DNA from: Daphnia pulex
Taxonomy: Eukaryota > Arthropoda > Branchiopoda > Diplostraca > Daphniidae
DNA: 64,000 nucleotides
Direction: 5' to 3'
NCBI RefSeq assembly: GCF_021134715.1
Contig: NC_060020.1
Location: 3,348,001 to 3,412,000, forward strand
Shown: positions 55,683 to 64,000 of the stretch, one piece after another
Position numbering within the stretch: position 1 is the first letter of the stretch
Layout: every line of letters starts with the position of its first letter
Notes under the pieces: model-generated
The model's input: the letters and a program-made list of their open reading frames with translations, nothing else
What the model was told of the DNA's origin: nothing
Database searches by the model: none
Program-made: the position numbers and the translations under genes

Positions 55683-56559
55683 TCAACAGACAAGACGATA
55701 GGAAATGTAGCGCCCTGCAGTTTCACTAGGTCGAACGATTTTCACAACCTGTTAAGTAAATTTATTATAATATAAATAGTCTAAATATTTCACTCCCCTC
55801 CTTTGTAGATACCTGTCCTCTTTTAAGTCCAAAATACCGCGCAACGGGGTCCCCCATTTGAATTCGCATCAGTTGATTTTCTTTAAGTTTATAACGACCT
55901 AGAAGTTCTTGTTTTTCCTCTGGTGTGAGAACAACATGTTCTGGGACTAATTCATGCTCAGTAATGTTGATAAGGAGTTCAGATTCAGTGAAATATTCCA
56001 AGATATATTTTGGTGCCATATCCGTTAAGGACTAAATGGATTGAGAATATATTTTAATAAGTAGCTATACATTGACTTAGTCATTTAGTGTACCTGTTTG
56101 GCAGATGGTGTCATGCCTGATTGTACAACAATGATGGCCCTTGTTATATTTTCTTCTTGCATTCTCTGGCAGTAGGTTTTGATGGTTTTGATTCCAATTT
56201 TAGGCTCATCAGGGAAAAAAACAAACATTTGGTCAGTAGGGTCATCGTTGTGTGCAACCAAAACAATAAGATCACTGCGAGCTGGCTTCCGTTCACTGTA
56301 CAAAACTTTAGTAAGTAAGCAGTTTTAGTTTTTGTGATAAGATACTTGCCTTGGTTTATCTCCAAACTGAATTTTGAACTGTTCCAAAGTTTGATCCAAC
56401 TCATCTTGAGTAACTAAATACCCTCTATCGTGGCAAAGCTGAAAAAGAGACGTCAGCTTCAGGAAAATATAACTTGATTTACCACCTGTTATTCGATATT
56501 ACCTGCATGATGGTCTTCCGAACTCTCCACATTCGGTAGGTTTCCGATTCATCATCCAT
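55683..56559 (-). CDS. POLR2E: RNA polymerases I/II/III subunit RPABC1 (RPB5)
   Basis: Five exons: 56503-56559, 56350-56438, 56094-56295, 55813-56031 and 55683-55748. They total 633 bases, exactly 210 residues as in human RPB5. The N-terminal jaw domain begins [19 protein letters not shown]. The C-terminal assembly domain shows [40 protein letters not shown] and [13 protein letters not shown], which are near-invariant from archaea to animals. The subunit is shared by all three nuclear polymerases and contacts downstream DNA. Intron 2 begins with GC (AAG|GCAAGT) instead of GT; the flanking consensus is strong and the phase demands this junction. Confidence 0.97.
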
Positions 56560-56753
56560 GAGAAATCTTTATTCGGTTGTTGTGTTCAAGAAAAATCCAA
56601 CACGTGCGAAAGTAGATGTTTCTTTTTCGAAATTGAGAAGCAAAGACGAGAAGAATCGAGCAATGCCGAAAAGTCGAAAGTATCGTCTGAATCTACCAAT
56701 GTGGCAAAGTTTCTTGGATGCTTAGTGCTAACTGCATTCCCCAAGCGGTGAAA
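56560..56753. promoter_or_regulatory. bidirectional promoter, RPB5 and GOLGA7
   Basis: Only 194 bases separate the two divergent start codons, so both core promoters and leaders must overlap or abut here. I see no TATA box, as is usual for housekeeping promoters. Confidence 0.7.
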
Positions 56754-57952
56754 ATGAGCTCTAGAGCCAATCCTCCATATTTTGCTATTCCTGGCAAAAG
56801 ATTCAGAGTGGAAAGGCCACCTAGTGAGTAGTAACTATCACTGTGTACCTGATAAGGTTTTTCCAATTTGACAGATTAAGGAGTGAATGGCTTTTACCTT
56901 TCCCTTCTAGAGACCTTTATTCCTAAAAAAACCACTGTAATGGCGTCAAAAAAGGTATTTCTTACTCAACCGTGGTGTCGCTACGAAACTGTTCATTTTA
57001 TTTATTTGTACGGATAGAAACAAACGACCCCAACTGATGACTTCTCAGCCAGAGGAGCACCATCACCGCCGACACAGAAAGTTTTTATTCAAAGGGACTA
57101 TAGTGAAGGAACTCAAGTTAGATTTCAGCCCAAATTTCCCTCAGAACTGGAAGGGAAGGTAAGAAAATAAATGTTTTTCATTTTGTTTAATGTTCAGGGT
57201 TGAATAGCAGTCAAAATAAATAATCGGTGTGTGTGCATGTTGGATTGTGCACTCATGCCAGAATTATTTATATACAGTTATTATCATTATCAAATCATTT
57301 TAATTGTTCTAATACTGTATTCATTTGTTTTAGATTGAAAGGGAAAAATTTGAGTACACTCTTAATACTCTTAATGAGGTATATGCAGAAGCAGAAAAAA
57401 TGAGTTGTAGCTCATGCTGTGAGGGATGTTTCGCATGCTTGACTGCATACTTGCTATACTGTTGTAGTGATACTCATTTTGAGAAGGCAAGTCCAGTAAG
57501 AATCTACTTCTCTAGATTTTGACTTTAATCATCCTTTTTTTTTATAGTGTTTGAAGAAGGTGGCCAAATTTATCATTGAACAAAATGAAAGAGTTTATGT
57601 ACCTAGAGGACTACTGATTATTGACCCTGTTGAACGAGGACTCAGAGTTGTATCCTTTTAAAAAAAACTTAGTTAATTGCTACTAGGTTGTATGTTTTAT
57701 TCTTAAGTAGCACATTTAAAAATTATAGCAAAATACCTAGTATCAATCATATTAAATCAAATGGTAAAAAACCTAAAATCGTTAGATGTGGTAATACTTA
57801 GTTTCACATAATTTTAATTTAACATAATTTTACTGAATATTTTTATCTATACGCCATTCATACATAAACATTCCTTAACTTAATTATCTCTACAGATTGA
57901 AATTTGCATTTTCAGCGACAATCCTGCTTCTACACCTGCCAGGAACAACTAA
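56754..57952 (+). CDS. GOLGA7: Golgin A7 (palmitoyltransferase accessory subunit)
   Basis: Six exons: 56754-56823, 56911-56954, 57018-57158, 57334-57486, 57548-57649 and 57896-57952. They total 567 bases (188 residues; human 137). The conserved core [62 protein letters not shown] and [18 protein letters not shown] matches human GOLGA7 closely. The first about 66 residues are an extra N-terminal extension with no recognised domain. The cysteine cluster [11 protein letters not shown] is a plausible palmitoylation area. The protein partners DHHC9-type enzymes that palmitoylate Ras at the Golgi. Intron 4 starts with GC; a GT donor 9 bases downstream is also in frame. Confidence 0.93.
57487..57496 (+). 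other. GC donor with in-frame GT alternative, GOLGA7 intron 4
   Basis: The donor AAG|GCAAGT begins at 57487. A second donor, CCA|GTAAGA, begins at 57496 and would add Ala-Ser-Pro between FEK and CLKK. The GC form gives the residue spacing seen in human GOLGA7. Confidence 0.7.
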
Positions 57953-58756
57953 ATTTATGAAGACATCCTTGTATCTATATATTTGTAATTATGAACTTGA
58001 GTTTTCCTTTTTCATATTCCCATCCTAAGTTTGTGTAAACATGTGCTCATCATCATTAACTACCTAGATATTGTAAAATGAATAAATTGTGAAATGTGAT
58101 TTGAATACTGATCCTTTGAAACAAATTGGTTTTGTCGTCATTTACCGCTTCCTTTATATCCAAACGTAAGTGAATTGTGCTACCGCGTATGGAAGCGCAA
58201 ATAGGTGATAAATAAAACGTAGAAATTTGTGTAAGATCTAAATTGGTGAACTGGTAATTTTAAATACTGCAAATTTAAATCCATTAAAAACCCAAGCAGG
58301 AGCTAACAGATTTTGTTAGATTAACTAATTTATTTACTATTGAAGTTTCTGATTTTTATCTAAGTGTTTGTTTTATTTCAACTTGCTCATAAATTCAGTT
58401 CTGTTTATGTATCTAGTGCGTAAATTAATAATTAATTACAAAAGAAAATTCGCTGTCCGTCACGGCATCCAACTAGTTAAGAAGTAGCTACAAGAATTAC
58501 AAAATGGTTATAAATTAACTTCTCTCCGCGAGAAGTATAAATTCTGAAAGAAAGATTAGGCTGAAAAATTTTAATCATCCTAAAAAAGGATTAGTAGATC
58601 AGACTGGAACAGAAGTACAGAACGAGGAACGGACCAACCAAAACTCGGGAAATTCAGAATCGTGATAAATTCGTTTTCTTTGGTTTCCTGGCAACCCCGC
58701 ATGAATTGTCACAAATTTACATCGACTGAACAACTTTTTTCATCGAGAAAGCAAAA
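57953..58756. other. GOLGA7 3' UTR and PSMD4 upstream region
   Basis: AATAAA at 58081-58086 fits the GOLGA7 3' end. The remainder, up to the PSMD4 ATG, is AT-rich with no supported exon. Confidence 0.6.
58081..58086 (+). other. polyadenylation signal of GOLGA7
   Basis: AATAAA about 130 bases after the stop codon, followed by T/G-rich sequence. Confidence 0.55.
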
Positions 58757-60500
58757 ATGGTGCTCGAAAGTACTATGATCTGGTAAATAAATCCGGTTTC
58801 TATCTTATCTTAAATTTGAAAATTGGTAAAGTAACAGTTAAGGGTCATATCATTCCAAATTATGGGAGTAATTTTTTTGTTTTGGATTATCTATTTGCTC
58901 TACTTGAGGAGTGAATTTTAGGCTTGTTGACTTGCAATTTTCTGAGTTAATGCGGCATTTTTAAATTTTAGTGTGGATAACAGCGAGTTCATGCGAAATG
59001 GAGATTTCATTCCTAGCCGACTCCAAGCCCAGCAAGATGCTGTTAATATGGTTTGTCATTCAAAAACAAGATCTAACCCAGAAAATAATGTTGGTCTACT
59101 GACATTGGCCAAGTATGCATTTCGCTAAGTTGTACGGCAATTTGTTCTCTAACTGATGTGTTGCCTCACTAAATTTCAGCACCAAGGTACTGGCAACATT
59201 GACTACAGATGCTGGGCGTATACTATCAAAGCTTCATCAAGTGCAGCCAGAAGGCTCAATCAATCTCCTAACAGGAGTTAGAATTGCCCATGTAATATTT
59301 ATTTTGAAGTATTGTGTTCTTGAGTTATCTAATATTAATTTACCTGTCTAATAGCTCGCTCTTAAACATCGGCAAGGGAAAAATCATCGAACTAGAATTG
59401 TAGTATTCATAGGTTCCCCCCTGAATTTCGATGAAAAGGAATTGAACAAATTGGCCAGAAAACTGAAGAAAGAAAAAGTTAATGTTGATATCATTTGCTT
59501 TGGGGAGGAAGTGAGTTCTTTCTTTGTTTTTTAAATAACTATTTCGGTAATTTCTTACATGATTTTGGATTTTATTAGAATGGAGGAACTGAAGTGCTGG
59601 CTAGTTTTATCAATACTCTTAATGGCAAAGATGGCACTGGCAGTCATTTAGTTACCATTCCACCCGGTAATTTTACAAATCCTTTTAAAGGATGTATATA
59701 TTTTTACAGTATCAATTTTTTGTTTAAAGGGCCCCATCTTGCCGATGCGCTGATTTCCTCACCAGTCATTCAAGGAGAAGATGGTACAGGAGCGGTTGGA
59801 ATGGGGGCTGGAGGTTTTGAATTTGTCGATCCTAATGAAGATCCTGAATTAGCTCTCGTAAGTGTTATCACTATTTAAATAGTTTATTATTTCATTTTAA
59901 AATTATTTTCTTATTAAAGGCGTTACGAGTGTCGATGGAGGAGCAGCGTCAGCGTCAAGAGGACGAAGCTCGTCGTTCGGGAAATCCGCCGGCTACAGAG
60001 CCCGCTGCAGCTACCACTATTGGCGGTGCCCCTGCTTCCAACGAAGATGCTATGCTCGAGCGTGCGTTGGCTATGTCTATGGATCAACCAAGTGTCAATA
60101 CAACTGTAGCCAGTGCCGCCCCTGCAGCACCCGTTTATCCCGATTTCGCAACAATGACTGAAGAGGAACAAATTGCATATGCAATGCAAATGTCCATGGC
60201 AGAAGCTCGTAAGTTCTTTGTAAGGTGATATGTTGTTGCGGTTTGTAGACTAATAATTTAATATAAAATTCAGAGGGACCAGTAAAAACGGAAACCGAAG
60301 CTATGGAAGTAGAACCAACGCCAGCAGCTGCGGCTAGTGATGATTATGATGAAGTTATGAAAGATCCCGAATTTCTTCAGAGTGTCCTAGAAACGCTTCC
60401 AGGTGTTGATCCTTCAAGTGATGCTGTACAATCTGCCGTCGACGCTTTGCGAAACCAAGATAAAGACAAAAAGCAAGGCAAAAAGCCTGACTCCAAGTAA
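58757..60500 (+). CDS. PSMD4: 26S proteasome ubiquitin receptor PSMD4/Rpn10
   Basis: Eight exons: 58757-58782, 58972-59112, 59180-59291, 59355-59510, 59579-59666, 59730-59857, 59920-60208 and 60274-60500. They total 1167 bases (388 residues; human 377). The VWA domain spans about 1-190 with the start [21 protein letters not shown] and the segment [10 protein letters not shown]. Three ubiquitin-interacting motifs follow: about 212-229 ([12 protein letters not shown]), 259-273 ([13 protein letters not shown]) and 298-313 ([16 protein letters not shown]). Mammalian PSMD4 has two UIMs and fly Rpn10 has three, so three fits an arthropod. The C-terminus is Lys-rich. The protein sits in the 19S regulatory particle and captures ubiquitin chains. 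Confidence 0.97.
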
Positions 60501-60703
60501 ACAGATTGATTTCTTACGCGTCGCGAATGTTTGAATCCGGAATAAATTGATTTTCATCTGTTCATTACGTCTGCATTTAATGTAATGCGGAAGGTGTTTT
60601 GTTCGGTTGGCACATAACTGCGTAATTGATTATTCTAGGATGTTTTCGTATTTTTCTGAACTGAATAAAGAAACTCAAAAAATCTTGATGTACAAATTTA
60701 TCT
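60501..60703. other. tail-to-tail 3' region of PSMD4 and BNIP1
   Basis: Only 203 bases separate the stop codons. AATAAA occurs at 60541-60546 and again at 60664-60669 on the plus strand. The two 3' UTRs probably overlap. Confidence 0.6.
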
Positions 60704-61637
60704 CTAGAACATGCGCTTTTGAATGACATATACACAAGCTGCAAAGAATGCAGCCAAAGCTAGAATAATTAAAATCAAATCGGTCGTCTCTCTCCGTCCA
60801 AACCGGGAGACCAACTTTTTTGTGGTTGTTAAGGCGCTTCCCATAACTTTAAACTCATCCTGATTGTCACTCACAGCATGTGATGATTGAGCTACACAAT
60901 ATATTAATTTATAGTATTGATTAAATTTAAAAAAAAATGGATTAATTGTTCATACCAAGTACTTCTAGAGTTCCTCTATTTTGCTCCAGAACACTAGCCA
61001 TGGATTGACTTATACTTCTCAAATTGGCAGTCACATTGGTTGACATTTTGATAAGTTCCTCTTTTGATTTAGTTTGTCTACAAATTTAACATAAATTCAA
61101 ATAAGCCAACAAGACAGAAATCAAATTCATAAAGTTACCTGGATCTTACTTCCATATCTTCAGGATTACTGTAAAAGAGTTCAGCTTTGTTTTTTAAACT
61201 GACAGTTAGTTGGCACTGTACATTAGCTTTCCTGGAAAGATGAAAGAAAATAATGCATTAAAACATGAAAACTTACAAACTATTACCGAAATGCACTTTG
61301 GAGACTTTTCAATTGATTTTTGAAGAGATTGACATCTTCAGATAGTTCTCCATCCTCATCTTCATCTTTGGAAATTTTTTCAAACTCATCGATACAATTT
61401 TTAAGTTTTCTAAATTCTGACCGATATTCTGAGTTCAACACCACAATATCAGCTTCTGTAATATCTGTCTTTTGTATTTGCTTTACAGAAAAAGTGTGGA
61501 TGATTAATAGCAATCCGATTACATTAATATAATTTAATATTTGCATTACATACATGCAGAATGGTTTGTATGGTCAAATTTCCTTTAAGAATGTCATTTT
61601 TCAAAGATTCTATTTCACTACCTTCAGAATTTTTCAT
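60704..61637 (-). CDS. BNIP1: SEC20/BNIP1, Golgi-to-ER SNARE
   Basis: Five exons: 61554-61637, 61287-61480, 61139-61231, 60956-61077 and 60704-60891. They total 681 bases (226 residues; human BNIP1 228). The order matches SEC20: N-terminal helical region with an acidic segment (KDEDEDGELSED), then FRKANVQCQLTVSLKNKAELF, the SNARE-like helix (NVTANLRSISQSMASVLEQNRGTL in two parts), VSRFGRRETTD, and a C-terminal membrane anchor (LILIILALAAFFAACVYVI) ending in the basic tail QKRMF. The family works in the ER t-SNARE complex with syntaxin 18 and USE1 for retrograde fusion. The C-terminal tail lacks the extra PFL seen in human. Confidence 0.93.
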
Positions 61638-62939
61638 TGTATTTTAATATTTGGGGTAAAATGCACGAAACTGCCTATTTATCGCTATTCGCTACACTGA
61701 CAGATTCACAGCAGATGGTTTGTTGTGATGTGTGCCACGTTGCCCAAGAAAGAAAAAATTGCATCATTCCAAAAGAAGTACTTTTTTATTGCGTAAAAAT
61801 AATTAAAACGATTAGAATCTTTGTTTCTAATGTAATAAGAAAGTTTCGTCATAATTTCTAAGCTGTTTAGAAAACTTGGAGACAGAGTGCTGGCTGCTGG
61901 AGGTCATTCAAGGTAAATCGGTTCTTTTAATGGCGCATAGTATAGTGATAAGCAAAACAAACGCTTCCTTTTTGGACCGCTGGGAAGTGTACTTGTAATG
62001 CTGACGAAAGTGGAATAGAATAGAAAGAAGTGAAAGAATAGAGGTTTCGGTTTGTTCTACTGGCAGAGTTCTTTTTAAAAAATTGTGGAATTGGCCTATA
62101 GAGAAGAGCAGTTACAGTTTGGACGTGCATTGTGATGTGTAGCTTGTTTAATCTGTGGTGATCTACTCAATCTAGATGAAATGATACCTCGGACAGCCTA
62201 GTTACTACAGTTCATTTCGCGCCCAGTTTGTGTTGTGTTCAAGTCGATCCCTTGTCGACCCATCTTTGATGCCAAGTGAAAAGTAGCTTACAAATACCGT
62301 AGTATAAATAGTACCTTTGGAAATCAACAAAAAGTATAAATATTGCGCACAAAACTGTGTCGCATTTGGCAAAGCCCATTCGGCAGTTTTAATTTTAGTG
62401 TCGTAGCTTTGTTATTCTCGAGTAAACCACAACAACAAACACATTTTAGCTCCCTTCGCTCGTACTGGTGGTCGCTAAATTTTAGGTCTCCTTGGGCTTT
62501 AACTAGTCTATATTTTGAAGATGGCCATAGTCATTCAACAGCAGCGTCAAAACAAACGCCATAAAACAAAATCCATCGGGAGCCCCGTAAGTATATTTCA
62601 TCACATTTTGTGAAAGGGAAACCGCTATACACAGTCCTTTGTTGTCACATGACGTCAGCATGATATCCGTTATGTTCTATAGTCGTGTTCAGACTTGTTC
62701 AGATTTCTTTTTTTCTTCTTCAAACCCCAATTCTTTTGTTTACCGTGTTCTAAACGACCAACAGTGGGGCAGGTTTCCCTAAAATTTTTATAAGAGTGCA
62801 GTGAAAGTAAACACTGAATTTTACTATTTTTTCTGACCCAGATAACAAGACTGTAGAGTGCCCAATAAATAAGATGCACTTTCTTTTTCTATTTATTTAC
62901 GACTTTATTGTGATGATCTCTTTTTAAAAAAAGGACCCT
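61638..62939. other. upstream region of BNIP1 and GTPBP2
   Basis: A head-to-head gap of 1.3 kb. TATAAATA-like strings occur near 62305 and 62334. A possible first GTPBP2 exon lies at 62521-62586, an ATG-initiated open stretch ending at a strong donor (CCC|GTAAGT). Confidence 0.5.
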
Positions 62940-63938
62940 ATGGATGCATTTTTGGGGTTGTACGACAATGGATCGGATTCAGACGATGACGAATGGATTT
63001 CTCAGCTCGAAATAGGTGATCCTCTGGCCAGTAACAGCAACCAAAAGAAGAATCTACCACCAGAACCGCAATCCGGCAATATTGAATATAAACTTAAATT
63101 AGTGAACCCTTCGGAGCAACGGATCCAGCATCTTGTCACGCAGGTATTACTAACGCTAGTATATCACGGATGTGCACTCATCCATTTTTTAAATAAGCAA
63201 TTAGTTAAAGAATGTTTTCAGTTGTAATTAAAAATTCATGCGGAGAAAAACCCGCCATAACTCTTCCCGCTTGTAGTAATAAGCAAAACAAGAGATTAAA
63301 TCTTACTGCATAATTGTATCATTAATCTTTTAGTCAAAACCCAGTCATTAAGGCTGTATATGGTAAGGTAAGCAGTTTAGAGAAATATGGTTCAATGCAC
63401 TTTTGGGACCCGGTCATTTGAAACACGTTTTGATGACGTTTGTGATTATTTTGCATGACGTCATTTTTTATTTAGATTACACGTGGAAAGTTTGAAAACG
63501 ACATCTAGTGCTTTCAAATTCAAGTTACAGATTCCAGGAATTTCGCAGCATTGTACTTTGAAAGTATATATTCTTTTTAGGGTGCTTTTGGTCTAGACCT
63601 TAAGTAATAAATAGCCCACAGGGACGGTAGCCAAAAGTGATTCATTATCATACCAAGGGCATTAATCAATATTCCGATGTTCTTTACGATTTTGATGCAC
63701 GCTTTATGATGAATGATGGATTGATTTTGATTTGCATAACTAAAGAATTCTTCCTTTCGGTGGCTGCGCAGATGAAATGGCGTCTACGTGAGGGTCAAGG
63801 TGAAGCAATCTACGAAATCGGAGTAGGGGACGATGGATTTTTGCATGGCTTGTCACGCACGGATATGGATGCCTCTTTGGATACTCTGGGCACAATGGCC
63901 AGACGGCTAGGAGCCTCTGTAACTGTTCTTCGAAGAAG
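62940..63938 (+). CDS. GTPBP2: GTP-binding protein 2, first two coding exons (3' part outside window)
   Basis: Exons 62940-63143 and 63772-63938 join in phase 0 across a 628-base intron; a donor at 63939 leads out of the window. After an acidic start (MDAFLGLYDNGSDSDDDEW) the segment NIEYKLKLVNPSEQRIQHL and then QMKWRLREGQGEAIYEIGV, LDTLGTMARRLGASVTVLRRR match the conserved N-terminal region of GTPBP2, an EF-Tu-like GTPase. The GTPase domain itself lies downstream and is not seen. GTPBP2 is known as a partner of the Pelota ribosome-rescue factor. An in-frame upstream ATG exon could add about 24 residues. Confidence 0.88.
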
Positions 63939-64000
63939 GTATGTCATTATAAAACCTGTTGGTAGTTAAGTTCAATTATTATTAATCCTTCAATTAATTT

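Overview
This window is nuclear DNA of an animal, most likely an arthropod close to Daphnia. The evidence is the many spliced genes with introns mostly of about 55-80 bases, GT-AG junctions with T-rich acceptors, compact gene spacing, an arthropod-type gustatory receptor, and fascin and sarcosine dehydrogenase of arthropod flavour. The genus is an inference from style and content. All gene models below were built by hand, joining exons by splice signals and reading-frame phase. Apart from the two genes cut by the window edges, every joined reading frame closes without a stop, and most lengths match the family.

Layout. 1-769: last exons of a Cys-loop ligand-gated channel subunit (+). 770-9711: about 9 kb with no convincing protein gene, rich in purine tracts, microsatellites and one strong hairpin. 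9712-11541: AGFG1/drongo ArfGAP (-). 12941-16887: KANK (+). 17148-18107: p24/TMED5-like cargo receptor (-), head to head with sarcosine dehydrogenase SARDH (18502-22450, +). 22756-24123: an unrecognised single-pass membrane protein (-). 24124-27488: upstream region and 5' exons of fascin (27489-30987, +). 31915-33921: LUC7-like splicing factor (-), head to head with a CCP1/AGTPBP1-type cytosolic carboxypeptidase (34416-42609, +). That carboxypeptidase has a 3 kb intron holding a complete antisense C-type lectin gene (38397-39973, -). 42610-46252: gene desert with a perfect inverted repeat. 46253-52417: BTAF1/Mot1 (+). 53507-55024: gustatory receptor (+). 55683-56559: RNA polymerase subunit RPB5 (-), sharing a 194-base promoter gap with GOLGA7 (56754-57952, +). 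58757-60500: proteasome subunit PSMD4/Rpn10 (+), tail to tail with BNIP1/SEC20 (60704-61637, -). 62940-64000: first two coding exons of GTPBP2 (+), continuing past the window.

There is no operon logic. The genes are mostly unrelated housekeeping genes (transcription: RPB5, BTAF1; splicing: LUC7L; proteasome: PSMD4; secretory pathway: TMED, BNIP1, GOLGA7, AGFG1; cytoskeleton: fascin, KANK, CCP1), with a few lineage-variable genes (lectin, gustatory receptor, the unknown membrane protein). I found no clear new multi-gene system. The most interesting items are the nested lectin, the array of QT-type motifs in KANK, two GC-AG introns in a divergent gene pair (one with an in-frame GT alternative), the unknown membrane protein with a 17-base microexon, and the perfect hairpin at 45711-45741.
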